From: Cellulophaga baltica
GTDB lineage: Bacteria > Bacteroidota > Bacteroidia > Flavobacteriales > Flavobacteriaceae
Assembly (NCBI RefSeq): GCF_018861125.1
Contig: NZ_JAHKQN010000005.1
Span: forward strand, 351,939-415,938
DNA: 64,000 nucleotides
Direction of reading: 5' to 3'
The translations under genes and the position numbers were made by a program. Shown piece by piece: positions 45,020 to 54,804 of this stretch (its first letter is position 1; every line of letters starts with the position of its first letter). The notes under the pieces are model-generated. The model was not told where the DNA came from and made no database searches. It was given only the letters and a program-made list of their open reading frames with translations.

Positions 45020-47056
45020 ATGAAACATCTTAAAAGAATATGTTATAGTATTTTCTCATTTGTGATTTGCTTATTAAGCTTTGACAATTTAAAAGCGCAA
45101 AACACTGAAAAAGATAGTTTAAAACATAAAATTGAACAGTTTAAATTAAAACCAAATTTCCAAAAAGATACTACATATATAAACATGCTATATCGTTACG
45201 GAAAAGATTTTGGTTATTATAATTTAGACAGCCTATTATTAATTAGTAACGAAGCTTTTAAATTAAGTAAAGCTATCAACTACACTAAAGGCGAGAGTCA
45301 AAGCTTAATAATTCTTGGCAACTATTATTCTGATAATAATAAAGAAAAAGCTATGGAGCTTTACGCTCAAGCTTTAACAAAAGCTAAAAAAGTAAACAAT
45401 ATAAAATTGATTTTAAGAGCAAAAAGTAGCTTAGCTATAGGCTATACTCACAAAGAAAATTTTACCGAAGCATTAAAGCAATATTACAAAAGTATTGAAA
45501 TTGCAAAAAAGAATAATGAAAATGCATGGTTATCATCATTATATATAAGCATAACTGTTATATATAGTATTCAAAAAGAGTATAAGGATTGCATTTATTT
45601 TCTAAAAAAATCAATGGAAATAAATAAAAAAACTGGTAATGAAAGAATGACTGCCATAACACTTACCAATTTAACTTCAACCTATTTAAATGACAATAAT
45701 GTAGAAAAAGCAGATGAAACTATTGATGAAGCTATTCAAATTTTAGAAAAATTACAACTTGATGATTGGTTAACTTTTGCTTACGAATTAAAAGGGAATA
45801 TATATTTAGCAAAAGAAGACTTTAAAAAAGCATTAACATGGTTTCAAAAAAGTGAATTAAAATATGGAGACATAGACATTGAAAGGTACCAAATACCTTT
45901 ATATAATGGAATAGCAAAAGCGCACTTAGGTGTAAAACAGTATGGAAAAGCAGAAAAAAGTGCTTTAAAAGCACTAGCGTTGAGTAAAAAATTTGAATCA
46001 CTTGATCAACGTGATGATATTTTAAAAACACTTTATTTAATTAAAAAGCAAACAAATAAACCCACAAAAGCATTAGAATATCTTGAAGGATTAAAAAATA
46101 TTTCAGATACAATCAACAAAAATAATAACAAGAAAGAATTACAAATATTAAAATCAAAATATGCTTTTGATCAAGAAAAAGAAAGGTATTTACTTGAAAA
46201 CGAGAAGAAAATAGCACAGCAAAAAAACTATTTTTATGTAGCTATTATTATTATTATAGCATTTTTTATGATAATAATAATATTAAAAAAGAATAATAAA
46301 ATTAAAGAAAATTTAAACAAAAAACTTACTCATAAAACTGAAGAACTTAAAAAAAATGAAACCTTTCTAAAAAATGCAAATGACACAAAATCAAAATTAT
46401 TTTCAATAATTGCTCATGATTTAAAAGGGCCAATAAACTCATTTAAAAGCATTTTTGAACTTTTAGAGCTTGGAAAAATAAATACGGAAGAGTTTATGAG
46501 TTTAGCACCTAAACTAGGTGAAAATATGAATGGTATTTCATTTACACTAAACAATCTTCTTACTTGGGGCCAAACACAAGTAAATGGAATTGTTACTAAT
46601 CTTGAAAATATAGACTTAAATACAATAGCAAGCCAAAACAAAAATTTGTTATCTAAAACCGCTGAACAAAAACAGATAACAGTTACAAACGATATACCCA
46701 CTTCTGCTTTTGCCATAGCTGATAGAAATCAAATAAGTATTGTTATTAGAAATCTTGTGAGTAATGCTCTTAAGTTTACCCCAAAAGAAGGAAATATTAC
46801 TATTGGAGCTAATGAGCTAAATGATACATGGGAAATTTATATTAGAGACACTGGAATAGGGTTAAGTGATGAGGCCTTGACTAAAATTTTTAATACTAAT
46901 GAAACCTTCACAACTTACGGTACTAATAACGAAAAAGGAACAGGACTAGGCTTACTTTTATGTAAGGAAATGGTTGAAAATAACCGTGGTGAAATTAGAG
47001 TTGAAAGCTCATTAAACAACGGAACTAGTTTTTACTTTACGTTGCCAAAATGGTAA
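45020..47056 (+). CDS. TPR-containing sensor histidine kinase
   Basis: The ATG at 45020 begins a clear signal peptide (FSFVICLLSFDNLKAQ); the in-frame TTG ten codons earlier would spoil it. About eight tetratricopeptide-like repeats fill residues 50-380 in the periplasm. One membrane helix follows (about 395-420, VAIIIIIAFFMIIIIL), then a coiled coil, the DHp H-box IIAHDLKGPINSF near 460 and an HATPase with RNLVSNALKF, DTGIGLSD and GTGLGLLLCKEM. This architecture is frequent in Bacteroidota. No partner regulator is adjacent; the three receivers at 37-39 kb could serve. Confidence 0.9.
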   Translation: MKHLKRICYSIFSFVICLLSFDNLKAQNTEKDSLKHKIEQFKLKPNFQKDTTYINMLYRYGKDFGYYNLDSLLLISNEAFKLSKAINYTKGESQSLIILGNYYSDNNKEKAMELYAQALTKAKKVNNIKLILRAKSSLAIGYTHKENFTEALKQYYKSIEIAKKNNENAWLSSLYISITVIYSIQKEYKDCIYFLKKSMEINKKTGNERMTAITLTNLTSTYLNDNNVEKADETIDEAIQILEKLQLDDWLTFAYELKGNIYLAKEDFKKALTWFQKSELKYGDIDIERYQIPLYNGIAKAHLGVKQYGKAEKSALKALALSKKFESLDQRDDILKTLYLIKKQTNKPTKALEYLEGLKNISDTINKNNNKKELQILKSKYAFDQEKERYLLENEKKIAQQKNYFYVAIIIIIAFFMIIIILKKNNKIKENLNKKLTHKTEELKKNETFLKNANDTKSKLFSIIAHDLKGPINSFKSIFELLELGKINTEEFMSLAPKLGENMNGISFTLNNLLTWGQTQVNGIVTNLENIDLNTIASQNKNLLSKTAEQKQITVTNDIPTSAFAIADRNQISIVIRNLVSNALKFTPKEGNITIGANELNDTWEIYIRDTGIGLSDEALTKIFNTNETFTTYGTNNEKGTGLGLLLCKEMVENNRGEIRVESSLNNGTSFYFTLPKW

Positions 47057-47169
47057 TAAACAATATAAACCCATATTAAAAAAAAAATTAATTACACTGT
47101 GGAAAACCGTAAGGAAAAAAGTTTTTAAGTAATTATGTTTGGATAAATTAACTAATCAAATATAGTACA

Positions 47170-47895
47170 ATGAAACAATTATTATTAATTTTTATTACTC
47201 TCATTTTATTAACACCTAACCATTCAATTTCACAAAGCAAAGGTGCAGTTACTGCAGGTGCTATTGGCGCACTAGTTGGTATTGGAGCAGGAATTGGAGC
47301 AGTAGAACAAATGAAAGAAAGAGCGGAATTAACTGCTACAGAGTGGTTATTGGCTAATAACCCTGAAATGACGAGCTTTTCGCTAAAAACTCTAGACTTT
47401 GATGGAAAAAAAATAAAAGATATGTCATCAACATCTGTAATTACTTTTAAAATACAAGAGTTTTCACCAATGGATGAACCTGAGTTGAATGGTAAAAAGT
47501 TTGTATTACTTGGTTTCACAAGTCACGGATGGATTAATGAATACGGAATTGATTTTGATAAAATAAAGTGGTTTTTGATTGATAAAACAAAATGGATCGA
47601 CATGATGGTTTCTTATGTAAAGGTGGCATCTGGCGAACCTAACAGAAGCCATATTGAACAAACTTTATTAAATGGAAAAATCGTTAATAAGGGTGTGAAA
47701 ATTAAAAGTAAACTCACTATACCTTTTTACAAACTATCCGGAGACATGTATGTTGCTACTGATTATTCTGATGAAATGAAATTTATTTATAATGAAAGAT
47801 CATTAGGTATATTTTTAAAAGCTACTAAAGACTTGGTTCAAATAGGAAGAGGAAGTCTTATAGAATTACACGAGTTCTTTTTTGATAAAGAATAA
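47170..47895 (+). CDS. Secreted protein with glycine-rich segment, unknown function
   Basis: A signal peptide (1-21) is followed by GAVTAGAIGALVGIGAGIGAVEQ, a glycine-zipper-like hydrophobic segment that could insert into a membrane. About 180 further residues are not recognised; they include SHGWINEYGIDFDKIKWFLIDKTKWIDMM and end in a charged tail. The protein of 241 residues is probably periplasmic or membrane-attached. It follows the TPR kinase after 113 nt, without a visible terminator between, and ends just before the terminator at 47927. Confidence 0.55.
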   Translation: MKQLLLIFITLILLTPNHSISQSKGAVTAGAIGALVGIGAGIGAVEQMKERAELTATEWLLANNPEMTSFSLKTLDFDGKKIKDMSSTSVITFKIQEFSPMDEPELNGKKFVLLGFTSHGWINEYGIDFDKIKWFLIDKTKWIDMMVSYVKVASGEPNRSHIEQTLLNGKIVNKGVKIKSKLTIPFYKLSGDMYVATDYSDEMKFIYNERSLGIFLKATKDLVQIGRGSLIELHEFFFDKE

Positions 47896-47926
47896 TAAGC
47901 AAACAATAAAAAAACTTCACAAAACA

Positions 47927-47956
47927 AAAAGCCTTCAACTTTCGTTGAAGGCTTTT
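47927..47956. terminator. Bidirectional terminator after tRNA-Asp
   Basis: AAAAGCCTTCAAC and GTTGAAGGCTTTT are perfect complements separated by the tetraloop TTTC. It serves tRNA-Asp on the minus strand and the secreted-protein gene on the plus strand. Confidence 0.9.
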
Positions 47957-47961
47957 GCTGT

Positions 47962-48038
47962 TGGCGGTCCGGACGGGACTCGAACCCGCGACCCCCTGCG
48001 TGACAGGCAGGTATTCTAACCAACTGAACTACCGAACC
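47962..48038 (-). tRNA. tRNA-Asp (anticodon GTC)
   Basis: Read on the minus strand, GGTTCGG at 48038-48032 pairs with CCGGACC to form the acceptor stem (one G-U pair). The D-arm contains AGTTGGTTAGA. The anticodon stem CCTGC/GCAGG holds the loop CTGTCAC with anticodon GTC, and the T-arm is intact with GTTCGAGTCC. The CCA end (47964-47962) is encoded. All stems are complete. Confidence 0.95.
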
Positions 48039-48055
48039 GTTGCTTTTAGCGGTTG

Positions 48056-48086
48056 CAAATATAAGACACTTATTTGGTTCTACAAA
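48056..48086 (-). promoter_or_regulatory. Promoter of tRNA-Asp
   Basis: On the minus strand TTTG (48086-48083), a 19-bp spacer and TATATTTG (48063-48056) match the Bacteroidota consensus perfectly. Transcription should begin near 48049, about 11 nt before the mature tRNA. Confidence 0.8.
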
Positions 48087-48114
48087 CATTTTTTAAAGAA
48101 AAAATTAAAAAAAT

Positions 48115-49044
48115 TTATAAAAATTTCTGGCGCTCTGTCATGTATGTATTCATAACCGTTGAAAAACAATCATTTACATCAATTTCAACATATTTAATTT
48201 TATATTGCCCGCACTTTAATTTTAAACTTTTTTTATACTCAAGAATACTTTTTTGATAATTTTGTTTAATTGAATCGGCATATAAATTTATTTTTTCTCC
48301 TGTTTCAACATCAAAAAACTGCTTTGGGGTGTTTTCAAAATCAAAATCTACTTCATGCTTATTGTCTAATAAATGAAATAAAACAACTTCATGCTTATTG
48401 TATTTTAAATGACGTAGCGCTTCAAACAATTTTTCATCTTCCGAATCAGTCTGAAACATATCAGTAAATAAAAAAATTAAACTTCTACGTTTTATCTTTT
48501 CCGCTATTTGATGTAAATAGGTATATGTTTTTGATTCTTTTGAAGGGTTTTTATTTTTACAGACTTCATTTAGTTTCGCTAATAACATTTGATGATGACG
48601 CTCGCTGCCTTTTTCTGAGCTATAAAAGTTATATTCATCAGAATATATGCTTAAACCCACAGCATCTCTCTGTCGCTTTAAAATATTCATTAAAGCAGCT
48701 ATCGCTAAAACCCCAAAACCTATTTTATTTAAATTATCTAAATCTAAGTTTTCAATTTCAGGATAATACATAGAAGCCGAATTATCTAAAATCATATGAC
48801 AACGAAGGTTTGTTTCTTCTTCGTAACGTTTAGTGTACAGCTTATCAGTCTTCGCAAACATTTTCCAATCTATATGCTTAGTACTATTGCCTTTATTATA
48901 AATTTTATGCTCAGCAAATTCTGCAGAAAAACCATGAAATGGACTTTTATGAATACCACTAACAAAACCTTCAACAACTTGGTTTGCTAAGAGTTCTAAA
49001 TTCTGAAATAATGAAGCATTATGTAATTGAGACTGTATATTCAT
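48115..49044 (-). CDS. DUF58 domain protein
   Basis: The DUF58 signature is present: GIHKSPFHGFSAEFAEHKIYNKGNSTKHIDWKMFAKTDKLYTKRYEEETN, then a von Willebrand A-like fold with LDNSASM in place of the DxSxS metal-ion site. Such proteins usually act with a MoxR AAA+ ATPase, but none is adjacent here. The ATG at 49044 is chosen over the in-frame TTG at 49080, giving 309 residues, typical for the family. It lies between tRNA-Asp and trxA as a single gene. Confidence 0.85.
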   Translation of the reverse strand: MNIQSQLHNASLFQNLELLANQVVEGFVSGIHKSPFHGFSAEFAEHKIYNKGNSTKHIDWKMFAKTDKLYTKRYEEETNLRCHMILDNSASMYYPEIENLDLDNLNKIGFGVLAIAALMNILKRQRDAVGLSIYSDEYNFYSSEKGSERHHQMLLAKLNEVCKNKNPSKESKTYTYLHQIAEKIKRRSLIFLFTDMFQTDSEDEKLFEALRHLKYNKHEVVLFHLLDNKHEVDFDFENTPKQFFDVETGEKINLYADSIKQNYQKSILEYKKSLKLKCGQYKIKYVEIDVNDCFSTVMNTYMTERQKFL

Positions 49045-49117
49045 AATTTTAAAGGTAGCTATAATATTCCCTAAATTCAATTGTAACGAAACTACCGATT
49101 ATAAGATTTTACAAAAC

Positions 49118-49149
49118 AAAAAAGGTTTGACTTTCGCCAAACCTTTTTT
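49118..49149 (-). terminator. Terminator after trxA
   Basis: AAAAAAGGTTTG pairs perfectly with CAAACCTTTTTT around an 8-nt loop. It starts 22 nt beyond the trxA stop and has T-runs on the minus strand. The complementary strand would work too, but no plus-strand gene ends here. Confidence 0.9.
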
Positions 49150-49170
49150 ATATATCAAAAGAAAGTAATC

Positions 49171-49488
49171 TTACATTGCTGCTTCAATAGCGTCAGTATA
49201 AACTTTTTTAGGTGAAACCCCAACCTGACGGCTAACAATTTCTCCTCCTTTAAAAACTAATACTGTTGGAATGTTACGAACACCATATTTAGCTGCAAAT
49301 TCCTGATTAGCATCAACATCTACCTTACCAACTACGGCTTTACCTTCATATTCTGTACTAACTTCATCAATAATTGGCCCTACCATTCTACAAGGTCCAC
49401 ACCATGCTGCCCAAAAATCAACTACTACTGGTTTATCACTTTTTAAGACTACTTCGTCAAAAGTTGCGTCTGTTATTTCTAATGCCAT
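49171..49488 (-). CDS. trxA: Thioredoxin
   Basis: The 105-residue protein has the redox-active WCGPC motif (FWAAWCGPCRM), the buried Asp of VVVDFW, the cis-proline segment NIPTVLVF and the C-terminal Gly motif RQVGVSPK. The length equals E. coli TrxA. It reduces disulfides in cytoplasmic enzymes using thioredoxin reductase and NADPH. A -7-like TAAATTTG lies on the minus strand at 49519-49512. It is monocistronic. Confidence 0.95.
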   Translation of the reverse strand: MALEITDATFDEVVLKSDKPVVVDFWAAWCGPCRMVGPIIDEVSTEYEGKAVVGKVDVDANQEFAAKYGVRNIPTVLVFKGGEIVSRQVGVSPKKVYTDAIEAAM

Positions 49489-49591
49489 TTTTTTATATTT
49501 TATATATTATGCAAATTTAGTCAAATAAAATTCTAATTCCTTACTAACGCAATATACGATTTAGCTATTGTGTTATCAACAAAGTTTATAC

Positions 49592-52500
49592 CTAATTTAA
49601 CTTAAAAAGCACATCTTGTTCTTCTAATCGCTCTAATAACTCACTCGTAATCTGCACTTTTTGCTTTCTACTAACCAAAGTTACCTTAATTTCTTCATTC
49701 ATTTCATACACCACAAAACTTAACGAATGATCACCATCATGCGACGAAATTGTATCTTTTAAAGTACGAACACCTTCTTCTTTTAAATCGTTTATATTTA
49801 GATTTATGGTCAATTTTTTTGCATAGGTTTCCATAACATCTTGCAATAACATAAAGCTATTAAATTGCATTCTAGGATCTCCTTTTTTACCGGTTTCTCT
49901 GTTAACCCAACCATCACGAACAAAAACCTTTACATACGCAAAGCTATTAATCATTAGAAAATGACGGAATTTTAAATATTCCTCACCGAATATTCTAAAA
50001 TCGAAAGATTCGGTATAATCTTCCATCGTAAACATTGCCCAACCTTTTCCATTTTTTGAAACTCGGTGTTGCACATCAGTAATTACACCTGCAAAAGATA
50101 CTTCTCTATTTACGATAGTTTCGAGTGCATTTAAATTAGATAAACTGGCATTACAAAATGCTTTTACTTCTGCTTTAAAATCATCCAACGGGTGACCAGA
50201 AATATAAATACCAACCACTTCTTTTTCTCTACGAAGTTTTTCCATCGTCCCCCATTCTTCACACGGTGGAACAATTGGCTCAGGTATTTGCACTTCACTA
50301 GCGTCACCAAATAAACTTACCTGACTTGAGTTTTCATTCTCTTGAAATTTAGCGCCATACTTTACAGCTTTTTCCAAGAATGTAATTCCATCACCATCAT
50401 CATAAAAATATTGTGCTCTATGCGTATCACCAAAAGAATCAAACCCACCAGCGACTGCTAAGTTTTCAAATGCTTTTTTATTCGCTGCACGTAAATCTAT
50501 ACGTTTTGCTAAATCAAAAACTGATTTATAAACCCCTTCTTTTCTACTTTCAACAATAGTCTCTACAGCACCACGACCAACACCTTTTACAGCGCCCATT
50601 CCAAAACGTACTGCTCCCCTATCGTTCACTGCAAATTTGTAATATGATTCATTAACATCTGGCCCTAAAACTTCTAAGCCCATACGCTTACACTCTTCCA
50701 TAAAAAAAGTAACCGATTTTATATCATTCATATTATTTGAAAGCACGGCCGCCATATATTCTGCAGGGTAATGTGCCTTGCAATACGCTGTTTGGTAGGC
50801 TATCCACGCATAACATGTAGAGTGCGATTTATTAAAGGCGTACGCTGCAAATGCTTCCCAATCTTTCCAAATTTTCTCTAATTTATCAACGGCATGACCT
50901 TTAGCTGAAGCTTGCTCTATAAACTTAGGCTTCATTTTATCAAGAACGTGCTTCTGCTTTTTACCCATTGCTTTACGCAAAACATCAGCTTCACCTTTCG
51001 TAAAGTCCGCCAACTTTTGCGATAATAGCATCACTTGCTCTTGGTATACTGTAATTCCGTAAGTCTCCGCTAAATATTCTTCGCAGGCATCTAAATCATA
51101 AATAATTTCTTCTGTACCATGTTTACGCGCGATAAAACTTGGTATGTATTCCATTGGACCAGGGCGATACAAAGCATTCATAGCAATTAAATCAGCAAAA
51201 ACAGTTGGTTTAAGCGATCTCATGTGTTTTTGCATTCCAGGAGATTCATATTGAAAAACCCCTACTGTTTCACCACGCTGGAAAAGCTCGTATGTTTTCA
51301 CATCATCTAATGGAAAATTTTCTGGATCTAATTCAACACCATGTTTTGCTTTCACAATTTTAACGGTATCTTTAATTAAGGTCAATGTTTTTAACCCCAA
51401 GAAATCCATTTTTAGTAAGCCGGCATCTTCCACAACGGAGTTGTCAAACTGGGTGCAGTACATTTCAGAATCCTTAGCCAATGCCACAGGAACGAACTTG
51501 GTAATATCATCTGGTGTAATAATTACACCACAGGCATGAATACCTGTATTACGAACAGAGCCCTCTAAAATATAAGCTTGGTTTAACGTTTCTGCCTCTA
51601 AATCATCACCTTCAGAAATAGCTAATAACTCATTTACTTTTATGAGTTCTTCACTGTTAAATTTACTTTTTAATACTTTTTCATCAACCCCAATAATCTT
51701 TTTTAATTTAGACATGTTCGGGATTAGCTTCGCCATTCTATCCGAATCACTCAAAGGTAAATCAAGTGCACGTGCTGTATCTCTAATAGAAGATTTAGCG
51801 GCCATTGTACCGTAAGTAATAATCTGCGCCACCTGATTTGAGCCGTATTTATCAATCACATAATCCATAACACGACCACGACCTTCATCATCAAAATCAA
51901 TATCAATATCGGGCATGGACACACGATCTGGATTTAAGAAACGCTCAAAAAGTAAATCATACTTAATCGGGTCTAAATTGGTAATCCACAAACAATAGGC
52001 CACTGCAGAACCTGCAGCAGACCCACGCCCCGGACCAACCGAAACATCCATTTTACGTGCTGCACGAATAAAATCTTCAACAATTAAAAAATACCCAGGA
52101 TACCCTGTTTTTTCAATTACTTGTAATTCAAAATCTAATCGCTCATCAATTTCAGGTGTAATATCACCGTATCTAATTTTTGCACCTTCGTAAGTAATGT
52201 GACGTAAAAATTTATTTTCACCTCGCTTACCGCCGTCTAACTTATCTTCTTCAAATTGAAACTCTTCTGGAATATCAAAAGCTGGTAATAATACATCACG
52301 TGCCAATGTAAAAGTTTCAACCTTATCAACTATTTCTTGAATATTAATGATCGCATCAGGTATATCTTTAAAAAGCTCCTTCATTTCATCAGGAGACTTA
52401 AAGTAATATTCTTGATTTGGTAAACCATAACGATAACCACGACCACGACCAATTGGTGTGGATTGTTTTTCACCGTCTTTTACACATAATAAAATATCGT

Positions 52501-54025
52501 GTGCATGAGCATTTTCTTTTTCCGCATAATAAGTATTATTGGTGGCAACCAATTTTACATTATGCTTTTTGGCAAATTGAACTAATACTTGATTTACACG
52601 ATCTTCATCTTCTTGACCGTGACGCATAAGCTCAATATATAAATCATCACCAAAAGTGTCTTTCCACCAAATTAAAGCCTCTTCCGCTTGCTTTTCACCA
52701 ACATTTAAAACCTTACTTGGCACTTCACCATACAAATTACCTGTAAGTACAATAACATCTTCTTTATACTGCTCAACAACTTTTTTATCAATACGAGGCA
52801 CGTAGTATTTACCGCTTACAAAGGCTATAGATGACATTTTTGCCAAATTCAAATAGCCATTTTTGTTTTTAGCAATCATTACGATTTGATACCCATTATC
52901 TTTTTGAGACTTGTTGGTATGGTCTTCACAAACCTGAAACTCACAACCTACCATTGGAGTAATTTCAACTTCAGGCTCTGGTAATTCCGTTAAAGGCTCT
53001 TCTTCCTCAGCCAATGTTCCATTTTGAGTGGCTTCAAAACGCTTTAAATTTTCTTCATTTCGTGACTTTACTCCCTTATTGTGATTGATAACTCCATTTA
53101 CAAAATGAAAAGCTCCCATCATATTCGCATGATCGGTTAATGCAACAGCTGGCATTTTTGCTTTTGCCGTTGCACTAATCAATGCAGGAATACTTATGGT
53201 AGATTGAAGAATTGAAAACTGTGAATGATTATGTAAATGCGCAAAACTTGCATTCTCAAGTGTTGCTAAATTCTCTTCTATTTCTTCTTCAGAAACACCG
53301 CCAGTATCTTTTGCCCAAAGCGCATCTGCAATTTTTTTAGATGCTTTTTTGAGATTGATATGCTTTAAACCGATAAGCTGAATCTCTTTTGGATTTGCTT
53401 CTGAAAAATTTTTGAAATAATCTGGCTGAACATCTAATTGCTCAACAGTGTATTGCTCTTTACGTATTAACTCTAAAAAACAACGCGTGGTTGCTTCAAC
53501 ATCGGCTGTGGCATTATGCGCTTCACCAAAAGGTTCTCCAAATAAAAATTGATGTAATTCAGTTAACGTAGGCAACTTAAATTTACCACCACGACCACCA
53601 GGTATTTGACAAAGTTGCGCAGTATGCTCTGTACACGTATCTAAAACAGGTAACTCTTGTAAGGGGTTCTCAACAGCTAAACGGTGAAATTCCGCCCCCA
53701 TTATATTAACATCAAAACCAACATTTTGACCAACAACAAATTTTGTTTTGGCCATTACAGTATTAAATTTTTCTAAAACCTCAGCTAACGGAACACCATC
53801 TTGCGCCGCTAATTCGGTAGAAATACCATGGATTTGCTCTGCATCATACGGAATATTAAAACCATCAGGTTTTACCAAATAATCTTGATGCTCAATAACA
53901 TTACCCATAGCATCATGCAACTGCCAAGCAATTTGTATACAACGTGGCCAGTTATCAGAATCGGTAATAGGTGCATCCCAACGCTTAGGTAATCCGGTAG
54001 TTTCAGTATCAAAAATTAAGTACAT
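49592..54025 (-). CDS. dnaE: DNA polymerase III alpha subunit with N-terminal exonuclease domain
   Basis: The first 210 residues form a DnaQ-like 3'-5' exonuclease (FDTETTGLP with two metal-binding acids, QIHGIS, VGQNVGFDV and HNATADVEAT), joined by a linker to a standard DnaE. The PHP domain starts near residue 262 (HLHNHSQFSILQ, LTDHANM). The polymerase active site has PDIDIDFDDEGR near 705 and MDFLGLKTL. Next come the fingers, a helix-hairpin-helix region and an OB fold. At 1477 residues it exceeds E. coli DnaE (1160) by about the exonuclease domain. Such fusions occur in Bacteroidota (family knowledge), so proofreading probably sits in the same chain. Confidence 0.93.
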   Translation of the reverse strand: MYLIFDTETTGLPKRWDAPITDSDNWPRCIQIAWQLHDAMGNVIEHQDYLVKPDGFNIPYDAEQIHGISTELAAQDGVPLAEVLEKFNTVMAKTKFVVGQNVGFDVNIMGAEFHRLAVENPLQELPVLDTCTEHTAQLCQIPGGRGGKFKLPTLTELHQFLFGEPFGEAHNATADVEATTRCFLELIRKEQYTVEQLDVQPDYFKNFSEANPKEIQLIGLKHINLKKASKKIADALWAKDTGGVSEEEIEENLATLENASFAHLHNHSQFSILQSTISIPALISATAKAKMPAVALTDHANMMGAFHFVNGVINHNKGVKSRNEENLKRFEATQNGTLAEEEEPLTELPEPEVEITPMVGCEFQVCEDHTNKSQKDNGYQIVMIAKNKNGYLNLAKMSSIAFVSGKYYVPRIDKKVVEQYKEDVIVLTGNLYGEVPSKVLNVGEKQAEEALIWWKDTFGDDLYIELMRHGQEDEDRVNQVLVQFAKKHNVKLVATNNTYYAEKENAHAHDILLCVKDGEKQSTPIGRGRGYRYGLPNQEYYFKSPDEMKELFKDIPDAIINIQEIVDKVETFTLARDVLLPAFDIPEEFQFEEDKLDGGKRGENKFLRHITYEGAKIRYGDITPEIDERLDFELQVIEKTGYPGYFLIVEDFIRAARKMDVSVGPGRGSAAGSAVAYCLWITNLDPIKYDLLFERFLNPDRVSMPDIDIDFDDEGRGRVMDYVIDKYGSNQVAQIITYGTMAAKSSIRDTARALDLPLSDSDRMAKLIPNMSKLKKIIGVDEKVLKSKFNSEELIKVNELLAISEGDDLEAETLNQAYILEGSVRNTGIHACGVIITPDDITKFVPVALAKDSEMYCTQFDNSVVEDAGLLKMDFLGLKTLTLIKDTVKIVKAKHGVELDPENFPLDDVKTYELFQRGETVGVFQYESPGMQKHMRSLKPTVFADLIAMNALYRPGPMEYIPSFIARKHGTEEIIYDLDACEEYLAETYGITVYQEQVMLLSQKLADFTKGEADVLRKAMGKKQKHVLDKMKPKFIEQASAKGHAVDKLEKIWKDWEAFAAYAFNKSHSTCYAWIAYQTAYCKAHYPAEYMAAVLSNNMNDIKSVTFFMEECKRMGLEVLGPDVNESYYKFAVNDRGAVRFGMGAVKGVGRGAVETIVESRKEGVYKSVFDLAKRIDLRAANKKAFENLAVAGGFDSFGDTHRAQYFYDDGDGITFLEKAVKYGAKFQENENSSQVSLFGDASEVQIPEPIVPPCEEWGTMEKLRREKEVVGIYISGHPLDDFKAEVKAFCNASLSNLNALETIVNREVSFAGVITDVQHRVSKNGKGWAMFTMEDYTESFDFRIFGEEYLKFRHFLMINSFAYVKVFVRDGWVNRETGKKGDPRMQFNSFMLLQDVMETYAKKLTINLNINDLKEEGVRTLKDTISSHDGDHSLSFVVYEMNEEIKVTLVSRKQKVQITSELLERLEEQDVLFKLN

Positions 54026-54150
54026 AGCAGGTGTTTTACTGTCAAGAAAAGTAGCTTGTAAAAATAGTGAAATACCCCGTTTATTTAAAGTAGTTTTATA
54101 AGGAGTTATTAACCAAAGTTTTTAGTTGTGATTAAGTAATTAAAAACATG

Positions 54151-54180
54151 TTGTTTATAAACGAAAAAAGATTATATTTG
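54151..54180 (+). promoter_or_regulatory. rpsP promoter
   Basis: TTG (54151-54153), a 19-bp spacer and TATATTTG (54173-54180) match the Bacteroidota sigma-A consensus. Transcription from about 54187 gives a leader of about 64 nt. Confidence 0.8.
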
Positions 54181-54220
54181 CACCCGCTTAAGAATAAGCA
54201 AAGTTTAGAATTAATAATCA

Positions 54221-54235
54221 AGGGTCGGGCACCCT
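54221..54235 (+). promoter_or_regulatory. Short GC-rich leader hairpin before rpsP
   Basis: AGGGT-CGGGC-ACCCT is a 5-bp stem with a 5-nt loop, 15 nt before the ATG, and unusually GC-rich for this AT-rich genome. It could be an autogenous control element or affect ribosome access (inference). Confidence 0.5.
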
Positions 54236-54250
54236 ACAAATTAATGTGAT

Positions 54251-54787
54251 ATGCCAGTTAAAATTAGATTACAAAGACACGGTAAAAAAGGAAAACCATT
54301 TTATTGGATCGTTGCTGCAGATGCAAGATCAAAAAGAGATGGTAAATTCTTAGAAAAATTAGGTATCTACAACCCTAATACAAACCCTGCAACAATTGAC
54401 TTAAACTTAGATAAATCTGTTACTTGGTTACAGAATGGTGCACAACCAACTGAAACTGCTAAGAGAATTTTATCTTATAAAGGTGTTCTTTTAAAGCACC
54501 ACTTATTAGGTGGTTTACGTAAAGGCGCATTAACTGAAGAGCAAGTTGAAGAAAAATTCAATGCTTGGTTAGAAGAAAAAGGAAAAATAGTTGGTTCTAA
54601 AGTAGAAGGTTTAGATAAAGCTAAGGCTGATGCTAAAGCTAAAGCGTTAGAAGCTGAAAAAGCTGTTAACGAAAAGCGTGCTGCTGAAGCTGCCGCTGCT
54701 GCTTTACCAGAAGAAGTAGTTGCTGATGCAGAAGAAGCTGCTCCTGCTGAGGAAGCTCCTGCTGCTGAAACAGAAACTAAAGAGTAA
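54251..54787 (+). CDS. rpsP: Ribosomal protein S16 with C-terminal extension
   Basis: Residues 1-80 are canonical bS16 (MPVKIRLQRHGKKGKPFYWIVAADARSKRDGKFLEKLGIYNP). A linker of about 40 residues and then an Ala/Glu/Lys-rich tail bring the length to 178, compared with 80-90 for most bacteria. Such acidic Ala-rich tails are common in Bacteroidota S16 and probably extend from the 30S surface. It is followed 17 nt later by rimM, as in many genomes. Confidence 0.95.
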   Translation: MPVKIRLQRHGKKGKPFYWIVAADARSKRDGKFLEKLGIYNPNTNPATIDLNLDKSVTWLQNGAQPTETAKRILSYKGVLLKHHLLGGLRKGALTEEQVEEKFNAWLEEKGKIVGSKVEGLDKAKADAKAKALEAEKAVNEKRAAEAAAAALPEEVVADAEEAAPAEEAPAAETETKE

Positions 54788-54804
54788 TTTATATTTAAAA
54801 CGAT

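Noticed and set aside
47838-48089. 83-codon minus-strand ORF and a 66-codon plus-strand ORF over tRNA-Asp
   Set aside because: Both are translations of the tRNA gene and its terminator. The tRNA fold is complete and accounts for the sequence.
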